From Actinomadura chibensis NBRC 106107 (GTDB taxonomy: Bacteria; Actinomycetota; Actinomycetes; Streptosporangiales; Streptosporangiaceae): a DNA stretch of 64,000 nt. Shown piece after piece: positions 42,006-52,400 of this stretch. The first letter of the stretch is position 1. Each line of letters starts with the position of its first letter. The notes below the pieces were generated by a model, which was not told the DNA's origin, ran no database searches, and saw nothing but the letters and a program-made list of their open reading frames with translations. Position numbers and translations under genes: made by a program. The stretch lies in contig NZ_BCQP01000016.1 of the NCBI RefSeq assembly GCF_001552135.1, positions 186,001 through 250,000 on the forward strand, written 5' to 3'.

Positions 42006-42042
42006 CCCGCCCCGGTCGGCGGCCGTTCGCGCCCGGCGCGGG

Positions 42043-42534
42043 TCAGCGCTCGGAGCGCTCCAGCGCCTTGGCCAGCGTGGCAAGCTTGCGCAGGGCCGAG
42101 TCGAGCACCTCCTGTTCCAGCGGGGTGAGGCAGACGAGGAAGGCGTTGTTGCGCTCGTTCGCGGCCCCGATGAGCCCCCGGTAGAGCGCCCGCCCGCTGC
42201 GGGTCAGCGTGAGCTGGGTCGTGCGGCCGGGCCCGGGCTCGCGCTCCACCAGGCCGCCCGCCGCGAGCTTGCTCGCGACCCGGCTCATCTGCGCCTTGTC
42301 CAGGCCCGCGAGCCGGGCGAGCCGGTTGACGGTGAGCGGCTCGTCGGCGCCGAGCAGGGCGATCGTCCGCCACTCCTGCAGGCTGACGTTGAATTCCCGG
42401 CGGTAGCGGAGGGCGGCGCTGCGGGACAGGGCGTTGGCCACCCGGTGCAGCCGGTACGACAGCAGCTCCCTGATCGGCAGGAGTTCGGTCTCCTGGGCGG
42501 CGGGATCGGCCGACGGAGACGGTTGGGCGTTCAT
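42043..42534 (-). CDS. MarR-family regulator
   Basis: This 163-residue regulator has the MarR wHTH: a dimer helix YRLHRVANALSRSAALRYRR, then LQEWRTIALLGADEPLTVNR and LDKAQMSRVASKLAAGGLVE with wing REPGPGRTTQLTLT. ATG 42534 is preferred; the upstream extension reads into the divergent promoter. It sits between two operators (41989 and 42585), so it is the prime candidate for the repressor of both operons and of the sites near 57 kb. The effector is probably a pathway intermediate. Confidence 0.9.
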   Translation of the reverse strand: MNAQPSPSADPAAQETELLPIRELLSYRLHRVANALSRSAALRYRREFNVSLQEWRTIALLGADEPLTVNRLARLAGLDKAQMSRVASKLAAGGLVEREPGPGRTTQLTLTRSGRALYRGLIGAANERNNAFLVCLTPLEQEVLDSALRKLATLAKALERSER

Positions 42535-42584
42535 GCCACCACTGTAAGGCGGAGCGCGGCCGTCAGGACGCACGTCCCGCCGAG

Positions 42585-42601
42585 TGTTGACAAATACAAC
42601 A
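42585..42601. promoter_or_regulatory. MarR-type operator 2, between marR and the aldehyde dehydrogenase
   Basis: GTGTTG and CAACAC form a perfect inverted repeat in 42584-42602; on the minus strand the core reads TGTTGTATTTGTCAACA. It lies 51 bases from the marR start and 68 bases from the aldehyde dehydrogenase start, so one site can repress both. Confidence 0.7.
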
Positions 42602-42668
42602 CCGGCCTTGGAAACTGTGCGGCATCGATTACGGTCGGCGTAACGGATGACACAGGGAGGGCCGCAAT

Positions 42669-44117
42669 ATGCCCGCAGACCCGTCCGCAACCCTGCTCAT
42701 CGACGGGGTGTGGGAACCGGGATCCGCGACCTTCGAGGTGGCGGACCCCGCCACGCTCCGCGTCCTCGCGCGGGTCGCCGACGCGGGCCCGGAGGAGGCG
42801 CTCGCGGCGCTGGACGCCGCCGACCGGGCCGCCGGGCCCTGGCGGCGGACGCCCGCCGAGGACCGCGCCAACGCCCTGCGCGCCGCCGCGGCCCGGATCC
42901 GCGACCGGGCCGAGCCGCTCGCCGCGCTCATGACGAGCGAGAACGGCAAGCCGCTCGGCGAGGCGCGCGGCGAGGTCCTCGGCAGCGCCCGGATGCTGGA
43001 GTGGGCGGCCGAGGAGGCCCGCCGCGCGAACGGCCGGGTGACGCCCGGCGCCGCCGCCGGACCCGGGCTCGTGCTCCGCGTCCCGGTCGGCCCGGCGCTG
43101 GCGATCACCCCGTGGAACTTCCCGGCGAGCATGCTGGTCCGCAAGGTCGGGCTGGCCCTCGCCGCCGGCTGCCCGGTGATCGTCAAGCCCGCGGAGCAGA
43201 CGCCGCTGATCGGCACCGAGCTGGTGCGGATCATCGCCGAGGCGGGCGGGCTGCCCGCCGGGGTGCTCCAGTCGCTCACCACGTCCCGTCCCGGGGACGT
43301 CGCCGGGACGCTGCTCGCCGACCCCCGGCTGCGCAAGGTCAGCTTCACCGGCTCCACGGCGGTGGGCCTCAGCCTGCTCCGCTCGACGGGCGACCACCTG
43401 CGCCGGACGTCCCTCGAAATGGGCGGCCACTCCCCCGCCATCGTCTTCGACGACGCCGACCTCCCCGCCGCCGCGGCCGCGGTCGCCGCGGCGAAGTTCG
43501 CCAACGCGGGGCAGAGCTGCATCGCGGTGAACCGGCTGTTCGTCCAGCGGTCGGTGCACGACGAGTTCGTGGCGCTCCTGCTGGAGAAGGTGGCCGCGCT
43601 GAGACTCGGGCACGGCTCCGCCGAGGGCACCACCGTCGGCCCGCTGATCGACTTCGACGGGCTGGACAAGGTGGAGCGGCACGTCACCGACGCGGTCAAG
43701 CGCGGCGCGGCGGTCGCGGCGGGCGGGCGGCGCTGGACGCCCGACGACCCCGCCCTCACCGGCGCGTTCTACGAGCCGACCGTCCTCACCGGCGCGGACG
43801 ACGCCATGCTGATCAGCTCCGAGGAGACCTTCGGCCCGGTGCTCCCGGTCTACGCCTTCGATGACGACGAGGAGGCCGTGGACCGCGCCAACGCCACCGA
43901 CTACGGGCTGGCGGCCTACGTCCACGGCTCCGCCCTGGCCCGCGTGTGGCGGGCGGTCGACAGGCTGGGCTTCGGCGTGGTGGCGGTGAACGAGGCGTTC
44001 CCCGTCCGTCCGGAGCTGCCGTTCGGCGGGATGAAGAACAGCGGTCTGGAACGCGAGGGCGGCAGCGAGGGCATCGACGCCTACCTGGAGACCAAGTCCG
44101 TGGCGATGAGGCTCTAG
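42669..44117 (+). CDS. NAD(P)-dependent aldehyde dehydrogenase
   Basis: This 482-residue ALDH has the cofactor region [20 protein letters not shown], the general base Glu250 in [12 protein letters not shown] and the catalytic Cys284 in [11 protein letters not shown]. It resembles succinate-semialdehyde, betaine or aminoaldehyde dehydrogenases. It would oxidise the aldehyde made by the phospholyase of the fusion protein or by the aminotransferase. ATG 42669 has GGGAGG at about 8 bases. It is the first gene of the operon running to 55319. Confidence 0.93.
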   Translation: MPADPSATLLIDGVWEPGSATFEVADPATLRVLARVADAGPEEALAALDAADRAAGPWRRTPAEDRANALRAAAARIRDRAEPLAALMTSENGKPLGEARGEVLGSARMLEWAAEEARRANGRVTPGAAAGPGLVLRVPVGPALAITPWNFPASMLVRKVGLALAAGCPVIVKPAEQTPLIGTELVRIIAEAGGLPAGVLQSLTTSRPGDVAGTLLADPRLRKVSFTGSTAVGLSLLRSTGDHLRRTSLEMGGHSPAIVFDDADLPAAAAAVAAAKFANAGQSCIAVNRLFVQRSVHDEFVALLLEKVAALRLGHGSAEGTTVGPLIDFDGLDKVERHVTDAVKRGAAVAAGGRRWTPDDPALTGAFYEPTVLTGADDAMLISSEETFGPVLPVYAFDDDEEAVDRANATDYGLAAYVHGSALARVWRAVDRLGFGVVAVNEAFPVRPELPFGGMKNSGLEREGGSEGIDAYLETKSVAMRL

Positions 44118-44128
44118 GGGGCGGGATC

Positions 44129-45436
44129 ATGACGACGCAAGAGCAGGTCGGAACGGAACGCGCGCGGGAACTCGCCGAGGCGGACAAGCGGGCGCTCATC
44201 CATCCGCACAGCGTCATCGGCGCGCCCGCCGAGCCGCTGGTCCTCGACCGGGGCGAGGGCGCCGTGGTCTGGGACGTGAACGGGAAGTCCTACATCGACG
44301 GCACCTGCGGCCTGTGGCAGTGCCCGGTCGGGCACGGCCGGGAGGAGCTGGCGGCGGCCGCCGCCGAGCAGATGGGCAGGCTGGAGTTCTACTCGTCCTT
44401 CGGCGACTACTCCAACGAGCCGTCGATCCGGCTGGCCGAGCGGCTGCTCGACCTGGCGCCGCCGAACATGCGCCGGGTCTTCCTGACCAACGGCGGGTCC
44501 GAGGGGAACGAGACGGCGATCAAGCTCGCCCGGCTCGCCCACCACCACGCCGGGAACCCCGAGCGGTTCGTGATCCTCGCCCGCGAGGGCGGCTACCACG
44601 GCATGGGCGGCGGCTCGCTCGCCGCGACCGGGATCGACCGGCTGCGCGCGGGCTACGGCCCGCTGATGCCGGGGATCGAGTTCCTCGCCAAGCCGCACTC
44701 CGTGCGCGGCGCCGACGTCACCGACCGGCTCGTCGGCGAGCTGGAGGAGCGGATCGCCGAGATCGGGCCGGAGCGGATCGCGGCGTTCATCGGCGAGCCG
44801 GTGCTCGGCGTCGGCGGCATGGTGCCGCCGCCCGAGGACTACTGGCCGCGGGTGCGGGACGTCCTGCGCCGGCACGGCATCCTGCTGATCGTCGACGAGG
44901 TCGTCACCGCGTTCGGCCGGATCGGCCACTGGTTCGGCTCCGCGCGGTACGGCATCGAGCCGGACCTGATCGTCACCGCGAAGGGGATGACCAGCGGCTA
45001 CATCCCGATGGGCGCGGTGCTCGCGGGCGAGCGGGTGCTCGACCTCGCGGACGGCGCCGCGTTCCTGCACGGGTTCACCTACAACGGGCACCCGGTGGGC
45101 GCGGCGGTGGCGCTCGCCAACATCGGCATCCTGGAGCGCGAAGGGCTCCTGGAACGTGCCGAAACGCTCGGCGCCCGGCTCCTCGCGGCGCTCAAGCCGC
45201 TGGAGCGGCTGGACCACGTCCTTGAGGTGCGCGGCGTCGGAATGATGCTCGGCGTCGAGCTGACCGGCCCCGACGCCGCCGCCGCGGCGGCGGGCGTGCA
45301 GGCCGGCGCCCGCGCCGACGGGGTGATCGTGCGCGCCTCCGGCACCACGATCGTCCTCTCACCGCCACTGGTGATCGACGAGGGGCGGCTCGACACGCTG
45401 GCCCGCGTCCTGACCGAACACGTCACAGCGGCCTGA
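44129..45436 (+). CDS. Class III aminotransferase (PLP)
   Basis: This 435-residue fold-type I PLP enzyme has [20 protein letters not shown], the Asp-bearing [17 protein letters not shown] and the PLP Lys285 in [16 protein letters not shown]. It is of the omega-aminotransferase group that handles beta-alanine, GABA, polyamines or taurine. It would remove an amino group from the imported amine or its acid. Eleven bases separate it from the ALDH stop, with GGGGGCGGGA as SD. It is distinct from the AGXT2L-type domain in the fusion protein. Confidence 0.92.
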   Translation: MTTQEQVGTERARELAEADKRALIHPHSVIGAPAEPLVLDRGEGAVVWDVNGKSYIDGTCGLWQCPVGHGREELAAAAAEQMGRLEFYSSFGDYSNEPSIRLAERLLDLAPPNMRRVFLTNGGSEGNETAIKLARLAHHHAGNPERFVILAREGGYHGMGGGSLAATGIDRLRAGYGPLMPGIEFLAKPHSVRGADVTDRLVGELEERIAEIGPERIAAFIGEPVLGVGGMVPPPEDYWPRVRDVLRRHGILLIVDEVVTAFGRIGHWFGSARYGIEPDLIVTAKGMTSGYIPMGAVLAGERVLDLADGAAFLHGFTYNGHPVGAAVALANIGILEREGLLERAETLGARLLAALKPLERLDHVLEVRGVGMMLGVELTGPDAAAAAAGVQAGARADGVIVRASGTTIVLSPPLVIDEGRLDTLARVLTEHVTAA

Positions 45437-45481
45437 CGGGGCAGGACGCGCGAAGCCCTTACCCACCCCCAGGAGGAGATC

Positions 45482-46549
45482 GTGCGGCGAAACACCCGGC
45501 GAATCGGCGCGGCGGCCAGGGTCACGGCCGTCGGCCTGGCCGCGGTCCTCGCGGCCGCGGCCTGCAGCATCGGCAACGCGAGCGGAGGGAGCGACGACGA
45601 CACCCTGACGTTCGTGTCGACCGGGGCCCCGTTCCAGAACTACCAGGCGGAGGCGTGGCAGAAGCCCTTCACCGCCGAGACCGGGATCAAGTTCCGCAAC
45701 GACGGCCCGGTCGACGAGGCGAAGATGAAGACGATGGTCGAGGCCAAGAAGGTGACCTGGGACGTCGTCGACACCAGCGCCGCCGCGACCGAGCAGTACT
45801 GCGGCAAGTACGTCGAGAAGCTCGACTTCTCGATCGTCGACAAGAGCATCTTCCCGCCCGGGACGGTGAGCGAGTGCGGCGTCCCCGCGTTCTTCTACAG
45901 CACCATCTTCATGTACAACAAGCAGAAGTACGGCGCGAGCCCGCCCTCCAAGATCGCGGACTTCTTCGACGTGAAGAAGTACCCCGGCAAGCGGATCGTG
46001 CCGCCGGAGATCGCCGTCGGGCTGCTGGAGGCGGCGCTGCTCGCCGACGGGGTCCCGCAGGACAAGCTCTACCCCCTCGACCTGGACCGGGCGTTCAAGA
46101 AGCTCGACCAGATCAAGCCCGTGACCACGTTCGCGCAGACCTACGGGCAGATGCAGCAGATGATGGTCGACAAGCAGATCGACATGGGGCTGATGCTGAA
46201 CGCCCGCGCCTACCAGGCGCTCAAGGCGGGCGCCCCGTTCGAGCCGGTCTGGGACAAGACGATCGTGAACTGGGACGACCTCGTCATCCCCAAGGGCTCG
46301 AAGAACAAGGAGCAGGCGATGAAGTTCATCGCCTCCGCGTCCGGGGAGAAGCCGTCCGCGCGGATGTCGGAGCTGGCGTCGGTGCTGCCGATCAAGGAGA
46401 GCATCAAGCCGAACTTCGACCAGTACCAGCAGCGGCTGAACGCGTACGCGCCGGAGCACAAGGACAGCATCGTCCGGACGGACGCCGCCTGGTGGGGCAA
46501 GAACTTCGACATGGTCACCAAGCGCTACACGGCGTGGCTCAACGGGTGA
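45482..46549 (+). CDS. Polyamine-type ABC transporter substrate-binding lipoprotein
   Basis: This 355-residue protein is in the PotD-like class. A lipobox LAAAAC lies near residue 28. The mature part begins DDTLTFVSTGAPFQNYQAEA and contains TGIKFRNDGPVDEAKMKTMV, a sequence typical of spermidine/putrescine-type extracellular binding proteins. It would bind an amine or a similar cation outside the membrane. GTG 45482 has a full AGGAGGAGAT. It is followed by two permeases and an ATPase. Confidence 0.9.
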   Translation: MRRNTRRIGAAARVTAVGLAAVLAAAACSIGNASGGSDDDTLTFVSTGAPFQNYQAEAWQKPFTAETGIKFRNDGPVDEAKMKTMVEAKKVTWDVVDTSAAATEQYCGKYVEKLDFSIVDKSIFPPGTVSECGVPAFFYSTIFMYNKQKYGASPPSKIADFFDVKKYPGKRIVPPEIAVGLLEAALLADGVPQDKLYPLDLDRAFKKLDQIKPVTTFAQTYGQMQQMMVDKQIDMGLMLNARAYQALKAGAPFEPVWDKTIVNWDDLVIPKGSKNKEQAMKFIASASGEKPSARMSELASVLPIKESIKPNFDQYQQRLNAYAPEHKDSIVRTDAAWWGKNFDMVTKRYTAWLNG

Positions 46550-46556
46550 CGCCGCG

Positions 46557-47459
46557 ATGAGCGCTCCGACCGCCCCGGCGCCGCCGGTCGCCACGACCGG
46601 CGGCGCCGGGCTCGCCCCCGCCCGGCCCCGCAGGCGCATGGCGGGCTGGTTCATCCTGCCCGCCACCGCCCTGCTGCTGGTGTTCTTCTGCTACCCGCTC
46701 GCCTTCGTCATCTGGCGGAGCTTCACCGACCCGTCCTCGGGGCTCGGCAACTACACGGCGCTGCTGCACGACGGCGTGTCCGTCACGGTGCTGGTGCGGA
46801 CGCTCGTCACCGGGCTGATCGTGGCCACCTGCACGCTCGTGATCGCCTACCCGTACGCGTACACGATGACGCGGGTCGGGCCGCGCGGCCGGAACCTGAT
46901 GACGGTCGTGGTCCTGCTGCCGTTCTGGACGTCGATGATGGCCCGCAACTTCGCCTGGTACATGCTGGAGCAGCGCGGCGGCCTGATCGACGACGCGTTC
47001 TCCGCGGTCGGGATCCACGGCGTCGTGCTGCTCGGCTCGGTGCCCGGCGTGGCGGTGGCGATGGTGCAGGTCATGCTGCCGTTCATGGTCCTCCCGCTGT
47101 ACAGCGGGATGGAGGGCATCGACAAGCGGCTGCTGGACGCGGCGACCAGCCTCGGCGCGCCGCGCTGGCGGGCGTTCGCCCGGGTGTACCTGCCGCTGTC
47201 GCTGCCGGGCGTGCTGTCGGGGTTCACGCTCGTGTTCATCCTGACGCTCGGGTTCTACGTCACCCCGGCGCTGCTCGGCTCGCCGCAGGAGTCGCTGGTC
47301 GCCCAGCTGATCGCGACCGAGGTGAGCAAGCTGCTCGATTTCGGCAGCGCGGGCGCGCTCGGCACGGTGCTGCTGGCGGTGACGCTGCTGGCGCTGTTCG
47401 TCGTGTCGCGGTTCGCCAACCTCTCGTCCACGACGGAGAAGGTGGTGACGAATGACTGA
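46557..47459 (+). CDS. ABC transporter permease (PotB-like)
   Basis: This 300-residue permease has about six membrane helices. A transmembrane start WFILPATALLLVFFCYPLAF follows an Ala/Pro-rich cytosolic tail. The EAA loop reads LLDAATSLGAPRWRAFARVY. It pairs with the next permease as the channel of the amine importer. It overlaps that gene by 8 bases. Confidence 0.92.
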   Translation: MSAPTAPAPPVATTGGAGLAPARPRRRMAGWFILPATALLLVFFCYPLAFVIWRSFTDPSSGLGNYTALLHDGVSVTVLVRTLVTGLIVATCTLVIAYPYAYTMTRVGPRGRNLMTVVVLLPFWTSMMARNFAWYMLEQRGGLIDDAFSAVGIHGVVLLGSVPGVAVAMVQVMLPFMVLPLYSGMEGIDKRLLDAATSLGAPRWRAFARVYLPLSLPGVLSGFTLVFILTLGFYVTPALLGSPQESLVAQLIATEVSKLLDFGSAGALGTVLLAVTLLALFVVSRFANLSSTTEKVVTND

Positions 47460-48282
47460 GCAGGCTCCCGCGGGACGGTCCGCGCTGCGGGCCGGACGGG
47501 ACGGCGGCATCGGCTGGGGCCTGCGGTCGGTGGTCGCGCTGACCGGGCTCGTGCTGATCGCGCCGACCGCCGTCGTGATCCCGATGAGCTTCTCCGCCGG
47601 CGACACCTTCCAGTTCCCGCCCGAGGACTGGTCGCTGCGCTGGTACCAGGCGTTCTTCAGCTCCGAGAAGTGGATGCGGTCGCTGCTGACCTCGGTGCAG
47701 ATCGGGCTGCTCGTCGCGGTGGCGGCGACCGTCCTCGGCGTCGCGGCGGCGTTCGGGCTGAACCGGGCGGGCTTCCGGGGCCGGGGCGCGATCCGCTCGC
47801 TGATGATGGCGCCGCTGATCGTCCCGAGCATCGTGGTCGCGGTGGCGATCTACGGCGTGTTCCTGCGCTGGCAGCTCAACGGCACGGCGATCGGGTTCGT
47901 GACCGCGCACACCGTGATGGCGCTGCCGTTCGTGGTGACGGTCATGACGACCAGCCTCGCCGGCTACGACCGCACGCTCGACACGGCCGCCGCGTCGCTC
48001 GGCGCCACCCCGGTGACGACGTTCTTCCGGATCACCGTGCCGCTGATCGCGCCCGGCGTGCTGTCGGGGTTCGTTTTCGCGTTCGTCATGTCGCTGGACG
48101 AGGTCGTCGTCGCGCTGTTCCTGCAGACGCCCGACATCCAGACGCTGCCGGTGCAGATGTACAACTCCATCACGCTGGAGATCGACCCGACCATCGCGGC
48201 CGCGTCCAGCCTCATGGTCACGGCCACGACCCTCGTCCTGCTGGTCCCGCAGTTCGTTCGCCGCAAGCGGAGCACACCATGA
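47452..48282 (+). CDS. ABC transporter permease (PotC-like)
   Basis: This 276-residue permease has six helices. FQFPPEDWSLRWYQAFFSS near the N-terminus is characteristic of the PotC group, and the EAA loop reads LDTAAASLGATPVTTFFRIT. It overlaps the permease before it and the ATPase after it (ATGA), so all subunits are coupled. Confidence 0.93.
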   Translation: MTEQAPAGRSALRAGRDGGIGWGLRSVVALTGLVLIAPTAVVIPMSFSAGDTFQFPPEDWSLRWYQAFFSSEKWMRSLLTSVQIGLLVAVAATVLGVAAAFGLNRAGFRGRGAIRSLMMAPLIVPSIVVAVAIYGVFLRWQLNGTAIGFVTAHTVMALPFVVTVMTTSLAGYDRTLDTAAASLGATPVTTFFRITVPLIAPGVLSGFVFAFVMSLDEVVVALFLQTPDIQTLPVQMYNSITLEIDPTIAAASSLMVTATTLVLLVPQFVRRKRSTP

Positions 48283-49442
48283 GCCATTCCGACACCAGCA
48301 CACGTACCGGCACCGGCACCGGCACCGGGATCCGGATCGCGGGCGTCTCGAAGGTCTACCACGGGACGTCGCGCCCCGCCGTGGACGACGTGTCCCTCGA
48401 CATCGCGGACGGCGAGTTCATCACCTTCCTCGGCCCGTCCGGGTCGGGCAAGACGACGATGCTGTCGATGCTCGCCGGGTTCATCTCGGTGTCCGCCGGG
48501 ACGATCGAGATCGACGGCCGGGACGTCTCCCGGCAGAAGCCGCACAAGCGCAACCTCGGCGTCGTGTTCCAGCAGTACGCGCTGTTCCCGCACATGAGCG
48601 TCGCGAAGAACGTGGCGTTCCCGCTCCAGCAGCGGCGGATGCCGAAGGCGCAGATCGCGGCGAAGGTCGCCGAGACGCTGAAGCTCGTCCACCTGGAGGA
48701 CTACGCGGACCGGCTGCCGAGCATGCTGTCCGGCGGGCAGCAGCAGCGCGTCGCGCTCGCCCGCGCGGTGGTGTACCAGCCGCGCGCCCTGCTGATGGAC
48801 GAGCCGCTCGGCGCGCTCGACCGGCGGCTGCGCGACCAGCTCCAGCGCGAGATCGCCCGCATGCACCGGGAGCTCGGCATGACGTTCATCTTCGTCACCC
48901 ACGACCAGCACGAGGCGCTCACCCTGTCCGACCGCATCGCGGTGTTCAACGAGGGGAGGGTCGAGCAGGTCGGGACGCCCTCCGAGCTGTACGAGCGGCC
49001 CGGGACGCTGTTCGTCGCGCAGTTCCTCGGCGAGTCGACCTGCTTCCGCGGCACGGTCGACGCGTCCGCGGGCCTGCTGCGCTGCGAGGGGTTCACGGCG
49101 CGGGCGCCGCGCCTCGCCGCCGGGCTCGACGGGACGGGCGGCGTCGCCGTCGTCCGGCCCGAGCGGCTGGAGCTGCACTCGGGCGCGGGCGACGTCCCGT
49201 CCGGGCACAACCACGCGTCCGCCACCGTCACCGAGATCGTCTACGTCGGCAACCACCACCAGGTCGGGCTGCGGTTCGGGGACGGCACGACCGGCTCGGC
49301 CATGCGGGTGGCCGGACGGTCGCTCCCGGCCGTGCCGGGCGAGGAGGTCACGGTGAGCTGGGACCCGGAGCACCAGTCGATCGTCCCCGCCCCCGGCGGC
49401 GCCTCCGCCTCGCCCTCCGTGCTGGAAGCCGCCGGTACCTGA
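48279..49442 (+). CDS. ABC transporter ATPase (PotA-like)
   Basis: This 387-residue ATPase has Walker A GPSGSGKTT, signature MLSGGQQQRVALARA, Walker B LLMDEPLGALD and the switch His in FVTHDQHEALT, followed by a C-terminal TOBE domain (FRGTVDASAGLLRCEG, ATVTEIVYVGNHHQVGLRFG). It energises the amine importer. A TGTGTG run near the N-terminus comes from hexanucleotide repeats. The stop is followed by 54 bases without a terminator, so transcription likely continues into the fusion gene. Confidence 0.93.
   Translation: MSHSDTSTRTGTGTGTGIRIAGVSKVYHGTSRPAVDDVSLDIADGEFITFLGPSGSGKTTMLSMLAGFISVSAGTIEIDGRDVSRQKPHKRNLGVVFQQYALFPHMSVAKNVAFPLQQRRMPKAQIAAKVAETLKLVHLEDYADRLPSMLSGGQQQRVALARAVVYQPRALLMDEPLGALDRRLRDQLQREIARMHRELGMTFIFVTHDQHEALTLSDRIAVFNEGRVEQVGTPSELYERPGTLFVAQFLGESTCFRGTVDASAGLLRCEGFTARAPRLAAGLDGTGGVAVVRPERLELHSGAGDVPSGHNHASATVTEIVYVGNHHQVGLRFGDGTTGSAMRVAGRSLPAVPGEEVTVSWDPEHQSIVPAPGGASASPSVLEAAGT
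48306..48329. repeat. ACCGGC hexanucleotide repeat near the start of the ATPase gene
   Basis: Four units of ACCGGC (last one ACCGGG) encode the Thr-Gly run in the N-terminal tail. Six-base units keep the frame. Confidence 0.85.
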
Positions 49443-49496
49443 CCCAGGCCCGAACGAACCCGCCCCGCCCCCCCCGACCACCAGAGGGAGTCGCCC

Positions 49497-52400
49497 ATGG
49501 CCGTCCAGACCCACCGCGCCGGGACCGACGAGCGCTACGAGCGGATCACCGCCGGTGTCCCCGAGCTCCCGGACGAGCTGGTCCGCGACGTCCTGCGCGA
49601 CCGGTACGGGCTCGACGCCGCCGACCTCCGCCCGCTCGCCGGGGAGACCGACCGCAACCTCCGGGTCCGCGCGGGCGGCGCGGAGTACGTGTTCAAGGTC
49701 TGCGACCCGGCCGACCGCGCCGCCATCGACTTTCAGTCCGCGCTGCTCGCGCACCTCGACGGGCTGGAGCTGGGCTTCGAGGTTCCCCGGGTCGTCCCGG
49801 ACGTGTCGGGCGCGCCCGTCACGTCCGTGGCCGACGGCGGGCGCGACCTGCCGGTCCGGCTGCTGACCTGGGTGCCCGGCGAGCTGCTGGCCGAGACGGT
49901 CCCGGCGTACCGGTCGGCGGAGCTGCTCGCCGACGTCGGCGCCGTCGCGGGACGGCTGACCGCCGCGACCGCGTCCTTCGTCCATCCCGAGCCGCCCGCG
50001 CCGCACTACTGGGAGTTCGGCCACGCGGGGACGGCGCTCGCCGCCTCCGCCGAGCATGTCCCCGACCCGGACGTGCGCGCCGCCGTCGAGGCGATCCGGG
50101 AGCGGTACGAGGCCCTGCTCGGCGAGCGGCTGCCCGAGCTGCCCACGGCGGTGGTGCACCACGACCTCAACGCGTTCAACCTGCTGGTCCGCCGGGACGG
50201 CGGCCGCCGCCGGGTCGGCGGTGTGATCGACTTCGGCGACGCGCTGCCGACCGCGCGGGCCGCCGACCTGGCGGTGCTGATCTCCAGCGTGGCGCGCGGC
50301 GCCGCCCGCCCGCTGGCCGTCGCGCGGACGCTCGCCGCCGCCTACCACGCGGCGTGCCCGCTGACCGAGGCCGAGCTGGACCTGCTGTTCCCGCTGGTCG
50401 CGGTGCGCGCCGCGACGGTCGCCGCCACGACCGCCCGGCTTGACGCGGAGCGGCGGCACGGCGACCCGAGGCACCGGTCGGCGGCGGCCGCCGAGCTGGT
50501 GCGGGCGCTGGCGGACGTCCCGGCCGAGCTGGGCCGGGCCGCCGTCCGGGAGGCGTGCGGGCTGCCCGCGCACCCGTCCGGACCGGCGCTCGTGACCTGG
50601 CTCGCGGGCTGCGCGGCGACGGCGCCCGTGGACGGCCCGCTCACCGTGGTCGACCTCGGCGCGTCCTCCCCGGTCTTCGACGGCACCGACCCGCGCGACC
50701 ACAACGCGCTGCGGGCCGCCGCGAGCGCCGAGATCCTGGCCCGGCGTCCGGGCGTGGCGGTCGGGCGGTACGGCGAGCCGCGCTTCCTCGCGCCGCGCCC
50801 GCGCCGCGACGGCGGACCGGACGAGCCCGCCGACGTCCATCTCGGCGTCGACCTGTTCGCGGCGGCCGGGACGCCGGTCCGCGCGCCGCTGCCCGGGCGG
50901 GTCGAGGAGAGCGGCGCGGCCCTGGTGCTGCTGCACGAACCGTCCGGGGGCGTCCCCTTCCGGACGCTCTACACCGGCCTGGACGGCGCGCCCGAGGCGG
51001 GCGCGGAGGTCGCGGCGGGCGGGCCGATCGGCCGGATCGCGCCGAGCGCCGGGCTGCCGCCGCACGTCCGGATCCAGGTGACGTGCTCGGAGCTCGGGAC
51101 GTGGACGTCGGTGCCGTCGAGCGCCCCCGGCTCCGAGGAGGCGGTCTGGCGGGGCCTGTTCCCCGACCCGACGCCGCTGCTCGGCGGGCGGAGCGCGGTG
51201 ACCGCCTGGACGCCCGCGATCGACAGGGCGCTGGAGGCCCGCCGCAAGCACCTGCCGAACACGCACCCGACGTACTTCGCGGACCCGATCGCGATGGCCC
51301 GCGCCCGGGACTGCCTGTTCTACGACGAGCGGGGCCGCTCCTACCTGGACGCGCTCAACAACGTCACCCTGCTCGGCCACGGCCACCCCCGCCTGGTGGA
51401 CGCCGCGACCCGCCAGCTAGGCAGGCTGAACACCAACACCAGGTTCGTCTACGACACGCTGACCGAGTACGCCGAGCGGCTCACCGCGACGCTCCCGGAC
51501 GGGCTCGACGTCGTCTACTTCGTCAACTCCGGCAGCGAGGCCAACGACCTCGCCCTGCGCATGGCCCGCTTCCTGACGAAGCGCGACGACATCGTCATCA
51601 TCGACGACGCCTACCACGGCTACACGACCGTGGTGGCGGACGTGAGCCCGTCGCGCTACCGGAACTACGGCAAGCCGGACACGACGCATCCGACGCCCGT
51701 GCCCGACCGCTACCGGGGCGCGTACGGCTACGACGACCCGGACGCCGGGGCCAAGTACGCGCGGCACGTGATCGACACGTTCGACCGGCTCGCCGCCGAG
51801 GGGCGTCCGCCCGCGGCGTTCCTGTACGAGTCGCTGCTGGCGGGCGGCGGGCAGGTCGTCCTGCCGCCGGGGTACCTGGAGCCGATCACGGCGGCGGCGG
51901 CCGAGCGCGGCGTGCTGACGATCGCGGACGAGGTCCAGGTCGGGTTCGGCAGGCTGGGCGAGGCGTTCTGGGGGTTCCAGACGCAGGGGCCGGGCGTCGT
52001 CCCCGACTTCGTGACGATGGGCAAGGCCATGGGCAACGGGTTCCCGATGGCGGCGATGGTCACCACGCGGGAGATCTCGCGGGCGTTCGACCCGGCCGGG
52101 CGGTTCTTCTCCACCTACGGCGGCAACCCCGTCGCCTGCGCGGTCGGCCTCGAACTGCTGAACGTCGTCGCGGACGAGGGCCTCCAGCACAACGCGCTCG
52201 TCGTCGGCCGGTACCTGCGGGACCGGCTCGCCGGGCTCGCCGACCGGCACCCGCTGATCGGCGACGTGCGCGGGCAGGGCTTCTACAGCGGGGTCGAGTT
52301 CGTCCGCGACCGGGAGACCAAGGAACCCGCGTCGGAGGAGACGCTGATCATCTGCGAACGGCTCAAGGACCGGGGCGTGCTCGTGTATCCGACCGGCCCG

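Noticed and set aside
47964..51386. Very long open frame antisense to the transporter and fusion genes (about 1140 codons)
   Set aside because: High GC makes long antisense frames common; the translation is Arg/Pro/Val-rich and repetitive, with no domain, while the plus-strand proteins are well conserved.
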